This document shows, piece by piece, positions 54,148 through 62,654 of a DNA stretch of 64,000 bases (position 1 is its first letter; each line of letters begins with the position of its first letter). The notes beneath the pieces are model-generated. The model had not been told where the DNA came from. It searched no databases and saw nothing but the letters and a program-made list of their open reading frames with translations. Location of the stretch: positions 1 through 64,000 of the forward strand of contig JAJDAL010000025.1 of the NCBI GenBank assembly GCA_029261875.1, given 5' to 3'. A program made the position numbers and the translations under genes. Source of the stretch: Deltaproteobacteria bacterium (GTDB taxonomy: Bacteria > Myxococcota_A > UBA9160 > JAJDAL01).

Positions 54148-56871
54148 TTGCCGAAGCAAACATCGAAGGATTCCCAAGGGGCCAACGCCGGACCCATTCG
54201 AAAGTTGGTGGTCATCGACGCCGCCAATTCGATCTATCGCGCATTCTTTGCGCTCCCCCCCATGCGCAATTCCCAGGGCACCCCCACCAACGCCGTGCTG
54301 GGTTTCGTCAACATGCTGGGCAAAGTCGTCCGAGAAGAAAAGCCGGATGCTCTGGTGGTGGCCTTCGATCCGCCGGGTAAAACGTTTCGCCACGACGCCT
54401 ACCCGGACTACAAGGCGACCCGCGACGCCCAGCCCGAGGATCTCACCACGCAGTTCCCGATCATTCGCGACGTGATTGCCGCGTATCGGATTCCCCTGCT
54501 GGAAGTTCCGAAGTACGAAGCCGACGACGTGATCGCGACCCTGGTCGCGAAATACGGTGCGTCGGTGGAAATCGGCATCGTTTCCTCGGACAAGGATCTC
54601 ATGCAGCTCGTGACGGATCGCGTGGTCTTGCTCGACACCATGAAGGACCGCCGCGTGGGGCCCGCCGAAGTCGAAGCGCGCTTCGGTGTGCCTCCCGAAA
54701 AGCTCTTGGACGTTCGCGCACTGGTGGGGGATCCCAGTGACAACATTCCCGGTGTAAAGGGGATCGGTGAAAAAGGCGCCGCCAAGCTGATCGACGAATG
54801 GGGGGATCTCGAGAATCTGCTCGCCCATGCGGGCGACGTGAAGGCCAAGCGCGCCCGCGAGGCTTTGGAGTCCCAGGCCGACGCGGCGCGCACGTCGCGC
54901 GAGCTTGCGACGTTGCGCCGCGATGCGCCGCTCGAGCTGGAACTCGAGGATCTTCGCGTTTGCGAACCCGACATCGAGGCCCTGCGCGAACACTTCCAAC
55001 GCCTCGAGTTCAGTCGTCTGCTCGAAGGATTGGGGGGCGAGGGCGGCGCAGCGAAAGCGCCCAAAGCGTCGCTCGTCGAGACCGAAGTGGTGGAGGACGA
55101 AGCAAGGCTCGGCGAATTGGCGTCGGAGCTCGCGGCGCGCGATCGCATCGCGATCTGGGCGGTCGGTGTCGAGGACGGCGTAATGACGCGCGACATCGTG
55201 GGCATTGCCCTGGCGCTGGCGCCGGATCGAGCGGTCTACCTCCCGCTGGGCCACCAGACCCTGGGCGCGACGAATCTGCGCGAGGAAAGCGTGATCGATC
55301 TGCTGCGCGGACTCTTGACCGGTCCGAAGGCGCGCCCGTGGGTCGCCTACGGGGCGAAGGCGATCGAAGGGGTGTTGGCCAACCGGGGTCTCGAAATCCC
55401 CAGTGCGGTGTGCGACGTCGAGATCGCAGCCTTCCTGTTGGATCCCGCCGCAAAACGAACTCCCGCCACCTTGGCTGCGCAGTTTCTCGAGTCGGAACTC
55501 GAAGCCTGGGAGCGTGTTGCGGGCAAGGGCGCCAAGGCCACGACGCCCACGGATCTACCCATCGACGCGGTGGCGAAATGGGTCGGGGGCCATGTCTGCA
55601 ACGTGGAGACGTTGGCACCGCTGCTCGAAGAACGCTTGGAGCGCGACGCCCTTTCCCCGCTCTTCAACGAGATCGAGATGCCGCTCACCAGCGTGTTGGC
55701 GCGCATGGAGCGCAACGGCATCCGCGTCGACGGTGCCGTCTTGCGCCGGCTATCGACGGAATACGAAAAGGAGTTGTCGCGCATCGAAGGGCAGATCTTC
55801 GCCCTTGCGGGGGAACGATTCACGATCGGCTCGCCCAAACAATTGCAGGTGATTCTGTTCGAAAAGCTCAAGTTGCCCGTCGTCAAGAAAACCAAGACCG
55901 GCTATTCGACGGACGAGAGTGTGCTCGAGCAACTATCCCCGCATCACGAGCTGCCGGCCCAGATCCTCGCGCACCGCCGTCTCGCGAAACTCAAGAGCAC
56001 CTATATCGACGCGTTGCCGCCCCTGGTGAACCCCAAGACCGGGCGCATCCATCCGACGTTCCATCAGACCGGTGCCGCCACCGGGCGATTGTCGGCATCG
56101 AATCCCAACGTGCAGAACATCCCGATTCGCAGCGAAGAGGGGATCCGCATCCGCGAGGCCTTCGTCCCGGAGCCGGGCTGTGTCTTCGTTTCCGCCGACT
56201 ACTCCCAGGTCGAACTGCGATTGCTGGCCCACTACTCGGAAGACGAGAGCCTGATCCAAGGCTTTCGGGAAGGGGCCGACATTCACCGCCGAACCGCGGC
56301 CGAGGTGGCGGGCATTGCCGAAGACGAGGTCACGGCCGATCAGCGGGCCCGCGCCAAAGCGATCAATTTCGGAATCATCTACGGCTCGAGTGCCTTCGGG
56401 ATCGCCAACCAGCTGGGGATCGCCACCGGTGATGCCCAAGAGACGATCGACGCGTATTTTGCCCAGTACCCGGGTGTACGGCGCTTCTTGGACGAGACGA
56501 TTGCCCGCGCCCGCGAGGAGGGTTGCGTCCGCACCCTGCTGGGGCGCCGGCGTTTCCTGCCGGATCTGGGCTCGAGGAACCGGGTATTGCGCAATGCCGC
56601 GGAGCGAATGGCGGTCAATTCCGTGCTCCAGGGGACGTCCGCGGACCTGATCAAGCAGGCCATGGTGGCCATCGACGGGGAACTTCACGGCGGGAGCTCC
56701 GCGGCCCGGATCCTGCTCCAGGTCCACGATGAGCTGGTTTTCGAAGTCCCGGAGGGCGATTGCGAGGCTTTGTGCCGGCTCGCGCGGGCGCAAATGGAGT
56801 CGGTTTTCGAGCTGCGGGTGCCGCTGTTGGTGGATGTCGGGGTCGGGGCGAGTTGGAGGGAGGCGCACTGA
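54148..56871 (+). CDS. polA: DNA polymerase I
   Basis: Repair and Okazaki-fragment polymerase. The 907-aa product has a 5'-3' exonuclease domain (VVIDAANSIYRAFFAL, YKATRDAQPEDL, GIVSSDKDLMQLV, GDPSDNIPGVKGIGEKGAAK). A middle domain follows, then the polymerase with motif A VSADYSQVELRLLAHYS, motif B RARAKAINFGIIYG and motif C LLQVHDELVFEVP. In the middle domain the 3'-5' exonuclease acidic motif (DxE) is absent: the aligned segment is IAIWAVGVEDG. It therefore probably lacks proofreading, like Taq. Start TTG 54148. Confidence 0.95.
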   Translation: MPKQTSKDSQGANAGPIRKLVVIDAANSIYRAFFALPPMRNSQGTPTNAVLGFVNMLGKVVREEKPDALVVAFDPPGKTFRHDAYPDYKATRDAQPEDLTTQFPIIRDVIAAYRIPLLEVPKYEADDVIATLVAKYGASVEIGIVSSDKDLMQLVTDRVVLLDTMKDRRVGPAEVEARFGVPPEKLLDVRALVGDPSDNIPGVKGIGEKGAAKLIDEWGDLENLLAHAGDVKAKRAREALESQADAARTSRELATLRRDAPLELELEDLRVCEPDIEALREHFQRLEFSRLLEGLGGEGGAAKAPKASLVETEVVEDEARLGELASELAARDRIAIWAVGVEDGVMTRDIVGIALALAPDRAVYLPLGHQTLGATNLREESVIDLLRGLLTGPKARPWVAYGAKAIEGVLANRGLEIPSAVCDVEIAAFLLDPAAKRTPATLAAQFLESELEAWERVAGKGAKATTPTDLPIDAVAKWVGGHVCNVETLAPLLEERLERDALSPLFNEIEMPLTSVLARMERNGIRVDGAVLRRLSTEYEKELSRIEGQIFALAGERFTIGSPKQLQVILFEKLKLPVVKKTKTGYSTDESVLEQLSPHHELPAQILAHRRLAKLKSTYIDALPPLVNPKTGRIHPTFHQTGAATGRLSASNPNVQNIPIRSEEGIRIREAFVPEPGCVFVSADYSQVELRLLAHYSEDESLIQGFREGADIHRRTAAEVAGIAEDEVTADQRARAKAINFGIIYGSSAFGIANQLGIATGDAQETIDAYFAQYPGVRRFLDETIARAREEGCVRTLLGRRRFLPDLGSRNRVLRNAAERMAVNSVLQGTSADLIKQAMVAIDGELHGGSSAARILLQVHDELVFEVPEGDCEALCRLARAQMESVFELRVPLLVDVGVGASWREAH

Positions 56872-56881
56872 GTGGTCGGGA

Positions 56882-56899
56882 GCCCCGAATACCCGGGGC
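56882..56899 (+). other. hairpin after polA
   Basis: GCCCCG (56882-56887) pairs with CGGGGC (56894-56899) with a 6-nt loop, 10 nt after the polA stop. There is no T-run. A second small repeat, CCGGAA/TTCCGG, lies at 56955-56971 before the sigma-factor start. Confidence 0.4.
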
Positions 56900-57005
56900 G
56901 GCGGGGGCGTCCAAGGAGCACGGGCAGGGTGTGCCTAAGTCCCTGGATTTGGCTCCGGAATCGGGTTCCGGATCGAAACCCGGCACAGCTACAGGAGCCG
57001 CATCA

Positions 57006-57674
57006 GTGCAGGCGGTATTGACCTCTCAGGCAGCCATGGTCGCGCGCGGACGGGCCTCCGCGGAACCCCACGATCGAGACCTCGTAGCGCGTGCGCAGAA
57101 GGGGGATCACGATTCCTTCGGCGAACTCGTCCAACGCTACCAGGCACGGATCTTTCATCTGGCATTGCGCGTATTGCGCGATGAGGAAAAAGCGCGCGAC
57201 GCCGTCCAGGAAGCCTTCCTCAAGGCCTACACCTCGTTGAGTCGATTCGAGGGACGCTCGGGTTTCTATACCTGGCTGTATCGGCTCTCGCTCAACCATT
57301 GTCTGGATCTGCGGCGGCGGGACCGATCGGACCGACACGTCGAATGGCACGAGGAGCGGCTTTCGGAACAGCACGACGCCGAGGCGAGCAAGGGGCTCGC
57401 GCCGACGCCGAGAGCCGGTGGGCCCATGGTCGAACTCGAACGCTCGGAGCTGCGCAAATACATCTCCGAAGCCATCGAGACCCTGCCCGATGGGCCGCGC
57501 GAAACCTTGATTCTCCGGGAGATCGAGGGCTTGAGCTACGCAGAGATCGCCACCGCCCTCGAGATTCCCAAGGGAACCGTCATGAGTCGGCTCCACTACG
57601 CCCGCCGGCGCATGCAATCCGCGCTTGCAGAACTTGGCTTTCATCCCACAAGATCCCACAGCGACAAAACTTGA
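57006..57674 (+). CDS. ECF sigma factor (RpoE-like)
   Basis: Stress-responsive sigma factor. The 222-aa product has region 2 (DSFGELVQRYQARIFHLALR, AVQEAFLKAYTSLSRF, WLYRLSLNHCLDLRRR) and region 4 (TLPDGPRETLILREIEGLSY, ALEIPKGTVMSRLHYARR). GTG 57006 is chosen because AGGAG sits 8 nt upstream at 56993-56997; longer in-frame starts run back into polA. It is followed by its likely anti-sigma. Confidence 0.92.
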   Translation: MQAVLTSQAAMVARGRASAEPHDRDLVARAQKGDHDSFGELVQRYQARIFHLALRVLRDEEKARDAVQEAFLKAYTSLSRFEGRSGFYTWLYRLSLNHCLDLRRRDRSDRHVEWHEERLSEQHDAEASKGLAPTPRAGGPMVELERSELRKYISEAIETLPDGPRETLILREIEGLSYAEIATALEIPKGTVMSRLHYARRRMQSALAELGFHPTRSHSDKT

Positions 57675-57688
57675 CCGAGGAATACCAC

Positions 57689-58201
57689 GTGACAGGGTGC
57701 GAACGATTTTCCGAAAAACTGCCGGGATACCGGGACGACGCGCTTTCCGTCCTTGCCCGCTATCGGGTGGGTCGCCATGTCGAGGAGTGCGGCACGTGTC
57801 GTGACGCCCTCGACGACCTGCGCCGTATGGGACAATGGGTGCGCGAGAGCACGGCGACCGGGCCGACGCCGGATCTGTGGCCCGCGATTGCGCTGCGCCT
57901 GGATGCCATCGACGCCCAGCTCGCGGAGCAGGGGAAGCCCTCGCCGCGCGCGAACTGGGGGACCTGGATGCCCTTGCGCGCCGGGGCGGCCGCGGCCCTC
58001 GCGACGTTGATTATCGGAATCGGGTTGTTCTGGGGCGAAGCGCCCCGGGCCAGCGTGGTAAAGTCGCTCGACGCAGCAGGCAAGGCGGTGATGGTGATCG
58101 AAAGCGAGTCCGACTCGACCATCATCTGGGTAATGGATCCCCAGGTCCATCGGGGGGACCGGGGAGCGGTGCCCCAAGGGAGTGCGAGTGTCTTCATTTA
58201 G
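57689..58201 (+). CDS. zinc-finger anti-sigma factor, single transmembrane
   Basis: A 170-aa protein with the ZAS motif: HVEECGTC (H-x3-C-x2-C) and an upstream Cys in VTGCERFSE. One membrane segment (GAAAALATLIIGIGLF) is followed by a periplasmic tail with VVKSLDAAGKAVMVIESESD. It should bind and silence the preceding ECF sigma factor. GTG 57689 follows CGAGGAA; TTG 57671 is an upstream alternative that overlaps the sigma stop. The tail overlaps the next gene. Confidence 0.85.
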   Translation: MTGCERFSEKLPGYRDDALSVLARYRVGRHVEECGTCRDALDDLRRMGQWVRESTATGPTPDLWPAIALRLDAIDAQLAEQGKPSPRANWGTWMPLRAGAAAALATLIIGIGLFWGEAPRASVVKSLDAAGKAVMVIESESDSTIIWVMDPQVHRGDRGAVPQGSASVFI

Positions 58202-58646
58202 TCCGACGTGGGGTGTAGCGGTCGTTGCACTGCTGTTGGCGTTGGCGCCGACGGCCTTTGCCCAAGACGCGCCGTCGGGACGCGCCCTACGTCTGGAAGT
58301 GATGGTCAGCCATTTTTCCCAGAGCCCGGGGACGATCGATCCGCGCGCCATGCGCTTTCACCGCATCTTGAGCAGCCAGTTCCGCTACGAAAGCGTCAAA
58401 GTGCTTTCGTCGAGGCGTTTCAATCTGAGGGTCAACGAAACCGGCAGCATGACGCTTCCCACCGGTCGCGGATTGAAGGTTCGGCCGGTGTCCGTGAGCG
58501 AAAAAGATGTCGTGGTGTCGGTCGACGTGGAACAAACCATCCGCACGGACCTGCGCATGCGCAACCGCAATCCGGTTGTGATCGGCGTCCAGCCTTACGA
58601 AGACGGCAAGCTCGTCATCATCCTCGAATCGGATCTCCGGGAATAA
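58188..58646 (+). CDS. periplasmic protein of the ECF-sigma operon
   Basis: A 152-aa exported protein of unknown function with a clear signal peptide (VAVVALLLALAPTAFAQDA). The mature part is beta-rich (RFNLRVNETGSMTLPTGRGL, VVVSVDVEQTIRTDLRM). GTG 58188 has AAGGGA 6 nt upstream; GTG 58182 is too close. It overlaps the anti-sigma by 14 nt. Sigma / anti-sigma / exported protein may form an envelope-stress signalling unit. Confidence 0.7.
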   Translation: MSSFSPTWGVAVVALLLALAPTAFAQDAPSGRALRLEVMVSHFSQSPGTIDPRAMRFHRILSSQFRYESVKVLSSRRFNLRVNETGSMTLPTGRGLKVRPVSVSEKDVVVSVDVEQTIRTDLRMRNRNPVVIGVQPYEDGKLVIILESDLRE

Positions 58647-58650
58647 CCCA

Positions 58651-59814
58651 CTAGCCCGCCAGCATTCCTTCGAAGGGGTGCGGCTGCTCGTAGCCGAGGC
58701 GTTCGATGTCCGCCAGCGCGGAAGGTAAATCGACACGCGTCACGGGCTGGGGTTGGCGGCAGTACACGAAGGCCGTGGCGCAATAATCGTCCACGCGTTC
58801 CGCGATCCCGAAAGCGTGAACGCCTTGGCGCGGCTGCATGCGCCAGCCGCCGCCGGCGGCGCGATGGGTCGCAGCGTAACGCTGGAACGCCTCTTCCTGG
58901 CCCTCGCCGAAGATCGCCGCGCCGATCTGTTGGATCGTGACGCGGCAATCCGTCGTGAACACGATCGGGTCGAGCACGTGCCAGCGGTAGAAACTCAGGA
59001 AATCGGGCTGGGGCTGTCCCGGGTCGCGGCGCAAGTTCAAGGGCGATCCCGCGTGGGTGGATGAGTGCGTCCCCATGCCCCACGCAGTCCCCACGTAATC
59101 TTCGAGGCCGGTGCCGCAAATCGTCGGGTGCGTCGTGTCCCCGTCGCGAAATACTTTGACCTCACCCTCTCCGTACCACATGCCTTCGTCCAGCACGCGA
59201 ATCCCCACGTTGCATCCGAGAAAACGGCCGGGGCCCCGCAGGCCTTCCAAGATGACGAAATCGCGCTGTTGCGTGGTGGGGTTCTCGCGCCGGAACGTCG
59301 CGTGGAGATACCCGTTGCTGGTTTGCCAGCTCTCGAGCGTGTAATCGATCTGATAATAGAGTTCGACTGCGCGCGACGCTGCGTTCGTGAACTCGACCCG
59401 CACGCGTTTGTTGAAGGGGAGGGGGGCGTAGAGGTTGAAGCCGCGGCCTTCGTGGGTGGAGGCGAGGAGCGAGTCGAAGGCCACCGGGCGACCGTGGGGA
59501 AGTCCGAAGAAATCGAGACACGGGACCGATACGCTGGGCTCGACGAGGTCGTCGTAATACACCTCGAGTAGCAGGGCGCGCATGACTTCCGGCGGCGCTG
59601 GAGGAACCGTCATCCAGAAATGGCGCAGGCGGCCCGGGCCCTCGAGGTCCGCCAGCACGACCGACTTGCCGGGTTCGATGCGTCGCGATGGCGCCCCTTT
59701 GCGGCCCGCGTGGGTACGGCCGCCGGCACCGCGCTCGCCGGTGGGGTTCTCGAAACTGACGGCCCGGGAGTCGAGTCCGGGTTCGATCCAGGCGGGGTCG
59801 AGAGCGCTTCGCAT
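58651..59814 (-). CDS. DUF2961 protein (GH172-type glycoside hydrolase family)
   Basis: A 387-aa protein with the DUF2961 signatures: RRIEPGKSVVLADLEGPGRL near the start, FDSLLASTHEGRGFNLYAPL, and HPTICGTGLEDYVGTAWGMG, where the Glu is expected at the active site. Characterised members cleave fructofuranose or arabinofuranose links. No signal peptide is seen, which is unusual for a polysaccharide hydrolase. Its stop is 4 bp from the convergent gene. Confidence 0.85.
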   Translation of the reverse strand: MRSALDPAWIEPGLDSRAVSFENPTGERGAGGRTHAGRKGAPSRRIEPGKSVVLADLEGPGRLRHFWMTVPPAPPEVMRALLLEVYYDDLVEPSVSVPCLDFFGLPHGRPVAFDSLLASTHEGRGFNLYAPLPFNKRVRVEFTNAASRAVELYYQIDYTLESWQTSNGYLHATFRRENPTTQQRDFVILEGLRGPGRFLGCNVGIRVLDEGMWYGEGEVKVFRDGDTTHPTICGTGLEDYVGTAWGMGTHSSTHAGSPLNLRRDPGQPQPDFLSFYRWHVLDPIVFTTDCRVTIQQIGAAIFGEGQEEAFQRYAATHRAAGGGWRMQPRQGVHAFGIAERVDDYCATAFVYCRQPQPVTRVDLPSALADIERLGYEQPHPFEGMLAG

Positions 59815-59866
59815 GGAGGAAGTATAAGGGCAGGCAGCTTCGAGAAGGGCTTCAAAAAAGAAACCG

Positions 59867-60979
59867 CTACGAGCGGTCGAAGAAGTCCCCGATCGCAGCC
59901 ACCACGCGGTCCTGATCCCCGTCGCTGAGTTCCGGATAGAGGGGAAGGGCGAGGGAGTCCGCCGCCGCGGCTTCCGCCATGGGGTAGTCGCCGGCGCCGT
60001 AGCCCAGGTCGCGAAAACAAGCCTGAAGGTGCAGCGGGATGGGGTAGTAGACCTGGGTCTGGACGCCGGCCTTGGCGAGAAACGCGCGCAAGGCGTCGCG
60101 CGCTGGGGTGCGGATCACGAATTGGCTCATGGCGTGGCCCGCGACGTCGCGCGGCAGCGTCACGTGCGAGCCCACGCTCTGAAGCTGTTCGCGGTAGCGC
60201 TCGGCGCGTTCGCGCCGGGCGGCGATCCAGCCGCGCAGATGCGGAAGTTTTACCCGCAGCACCGCGGCTTGAATGGCATCCAGTCGAAAATTGCCGCCCA
60301 CGATGGCGTGGTCGTAGACGCCCACGGTTCCGTGCACGCGCAGGGAGCGCAGCTTTTCCGCGCGCGCTTCGTCGCAGGTGATCACCATGCCGCCGTCGCC
60401 GAAGCCGCCCAGGTTTTTGGTGGGGAAAAACGAGATGCAGCCTGTGGCACCGAGGGTTCCCGCCTCGCGTCCGGCCGCATCCCGGGTTCCCAGGGCCTGG
60501 GCGGCATCTTCGACCACTGCGATGCCGCGTTCGCGCGCGATGTCGAGAATCGGGTCCAGGTCGGCGCAGCGTCCGAACAGATGAACCGGAACGATGGCGC
60601 GCGTGCGCTCGGTGACGCTGGCCACGGCCGCTTTCGGGTCCAGGTTGAAGCTCTCGGGATCGATGTCGACGAATACCGGTTTGGCACCCAGGCGCGCGAT
60701 GACGCCGGCGGTCGCGAAGAAGGAATAGGCGGTCGTGACGACTTCGTCGCCCGGCCCCACACCTTCCGCCATCAGGGCGGCGAGCAAGGCATCGGTGCCC
60801 GAGGAGACGCCGATCGCGTACGGGGCTCCCGTGAACGCCGCAATTTCGGATTCGAGGGAGGCGACCTCTTCTCCCAGCACGAAGGCCTGCGCGTCGCACA
60901 CGCGATCGATGGCCGCGCGAATTTCTTCGCGCAGTGCTGTGTACTGGGCCTTCAGCCCAACGAAGGGGACATCCGACAC
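59867..60979 (-). CDS. DegT/DnrJ/EryC1-type sugar aminotransferase
   Basis: A 370-aa PLP enzyme that aminates nucleotide-linked keto-sugars. It has VSSGTDALLAALMAEGVGPG, TTAYSFFATAGVIARLGAKP, VVEDAAQALG and the cofactor Lys in FFPTKNLGGFGDGG. GTG 60979 follows GAGGAA. An adjacent hydrolase gene (52 bp downstream) suggests glycan metabolism, but no nucleotide-sugar dehydratase is nearby. Confidence 0.9.
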   Translation of the reverse strand: MSDVPFVGLKAQYTALREEIRAAIDRVCDAQAFVLGEEVASLESEIAAFTGAPYAIGVSSGTDALLAALMAEGVGPGDEVVTTAYSFFATAGVIARLGAKPVFVDIDPESFNLDPKAAVASVTERTRAIVPVHLFGRCADLDPILDIARERGIAVVEDAAQALGTRDAAGREAGTLGATGCISFFPTKNLGGFGDGGMVITCDEARAEKLRSLRVHGTVGVYDHAIVGGNFRLDAIQAAVLRVKLPHLRGWIAARRERAERYREQLQSVGSHVTLPRDVAGHAMSQFVIRTPARDALRAFLAKAGVQTQVYYPIPLHLQACFRDLGYGAGDYPMAEAAAADSLALPLYPELSDGDQDRVVAAIGDFFDRS

Positions 60980-61075
60980 GGCGATTTCCTCATCGGCCAA
61001 GCACCGGGTCGGTGCGATTCCGCTCGGGCGGAATCCTAGCTGCCTGTACCGGGGCGTGCTCGCTATGCTGCGGCC

Positions 61076-61897
61076 ATGGGCGATTTCGAAATCGATACCC
61101 GCGTCGAGGGCAACGCGGGCGTTTACCGCGCGGAGTTGTCCCGAGATTGGGAAATCTGGGGCCCCAACGGCGGCTACATGGCGGCCATCGCGTTGCGGGC
61201 GGCGGGCGCTCTCGCGCAGATTCCACGGCCGGTTTCGTTTGCGGGGCATTTCCTGCGTCCGGCGAAGTTCGATCCGGTCGACATTGCGGTCGAAGCGATT
61301 CAATCCGGAAGACGTGCGGAATCCCTGCGCGTGCGCATCCGCCAGGACGAGCGTCCGGTTTTCGAAGCGATCGTCCGCACCGCTCGCGCGGGCCCGGGAC
61401 TCGAACACGTGGATTACCCGTCGCCGGACGTGCCCGGTCCCGAGGGGCTGGCCAACATGGACGAGCTTCGCAAAGAGCAGACGCAGTACCACAAGTTTTG
61501 GCAGAATCTCGAGGGGCGCCCGATCGTGAACCGCTGGGTGGCTCCCGAGGAACGCGTTCCCGAAGCGCCGCGCGCCCGCGATTGGTTTCGCTTTCGCCCC
61601 CGCGAGGTGTTCGACGACCCGTTCGTGGATGCCGCGCGCGGGCTGCTGCTGGTCGACACCATGCTTTGGCCGGCCGCGTACAATCGCCATCCGAATCCCG
61701 ACTTCATCGCACCGAGCCTCGATCTCACCGCCCAGTTCCACCGCGCGTCGCCGGAATCGCCCTGGCTGTTTTGCGACGCCCACGCCCCGCTCGGGGAGGC
61801 GGGCTTGATCAGCGGGTCTGCGCGCATCTTCGACATCGAAGGGCGCTTGGTGGCGAGCGGCGGCAGCCAGCTCATGTGCGTCCCGAATCCGGGCTAG
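61076..61897 (+). CDS. acyl-CoA thioesterase family protein (TesB-like hotdog)
   Basis: A 273-aa protein with two hotdog-type halves. NGGYMAAIALRAAGALA and HFLRPAKFDPVDIAVEAIQS match the N-terminal thioesterase-like domain; SLDLTAQFHRASPESPWLFC and GLISGSARIFDIEGRLVASG match the C-terminal one. It probably hydrolyses acyl-CoA; the chain length is unknown. It is 7 nt before the ABC transporter genes, with no obvious functional link. Confidence 0.83.
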   Translation: MGDFEIDTRVEGNAGVYRAELSRDWEIWGPNGGYMAAIALRAAGALAQIPRPVSFAGHFLRPAKFDPVDIAVEAIQSGRRAESLRVRIRQDERPVFEAIVRTARAGPGLEHVDYPSPDVPGPEGLANMDELRKEQTQYHKFWQNLEGRPIVNRWVAPEERVPEAPRARDWFRFRPREVFDDPFVDAARGLLLVDTMLWPAAYNRHPNPDFIAPSLDLTAQFHRASPESPWLFCDAHAPLGEAGLISGSARIFDIEGRLVASGGSQLMCVPNPG

Positions 61898-61904
61898 CGG
61901 AGCG

Positions 61905-62654
61905 ATGTTCGAATTCTCCGGCGTCCGTATCGCGTTCGATGGCACGCCGGTTTTGGATCAACTCGACCTGCGCATCGCACCCGGGCGTACCACGGTATTG
62001 ATCGGTCCCAGCGGCTGCGGCAAGTCGACGATCTTACGCTTGATGATCGGACTCCTGCGGGCCGATTCCGGCAGTGTCCGTTTCGAGTCCCACGCCGTGA
62101 CGCCGGATCGCGTGCGCGCACTGCGCCAACGCATGGGCTACGTGATTCAAGACGGCGGACTGTTTCCACATCTTCGGGCGGACCAGAATGCGGCGTTGAT
62201 GGCGCGTCATCTCGGCTGGAGCGAAACCCGCATCGCGCAGCGCCTGCGCGAACTCGCTGCCCTGGCCCACCTTCCCGCGGAGGCGCTCGAACGCTTTCCC
62301 GCACAGTTGTCCGGTGGACAGCGCCAACGCGTGAGCCTGATGCGCGCACTGATGCTCGATCCCGATGTCTTGCTGCTCGACGAACCGCTCGGCGCGCTCG
62401 ACCCGATGATTCGCGCGGACCTGCAAGCGGACCTGCGGGAGATCTTTCGGCGATTGGGCAAGACCGTCGTCACCGTGACCCACGACATGGGAGAAGCCGC
62501 GTACCTGGGCGATGTGATCGTGCTGCTGCGCGGAGGGAGCATCGTTCAAGCGGGGTCCGTATCGGACCTGCTGGAGCGGCCCGCGGACCCCTTCGTCACG
62601 CGCTTCATCAATGCCCAGCGCAGTCCCTTGGACGCGCTGGAGGCGGGCGCGTGA
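61905..62654 (+). CDS. ABC transporter ATP-binding protein (osmoprotectant/glycine-betaine type)
   Basis: A 249-aa ATPase with Walker A LIGPSGCGKSTIL, signature LSGGQRQRVSLMRALMLDPD, Walker B VLLLDEPLGALDP and the switch His in VTVTHDMGEA. It overlaps the next gene (SBP-permease fusion) by GTGA, so the two form one transporter. It lacks the C-terminal CBS domains found in many OpuCA proteins. Confidence 0.9.
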   Translation: MFEFSGVRIAFDGTPVLDQLDLRIAPGRTTVLIGPSGCGKSTILRLMIGLLRADSGSVRFESHAVTPDRVRALRQRMGYVIQDGGLFPHLRADQNAALMARHLGWSETRIAQRLRELAALAHLPAEALERFPAQLSGGQRQRVSLMRALMLDPDVLLLDEPLGALDPMIRADLQADLREIFRRLGKTVVTVTHDMGEAAYLGDVIVLLRGGSIVQAGSVSDLLERPADPFVTRFINAQRSPLDALEAGA

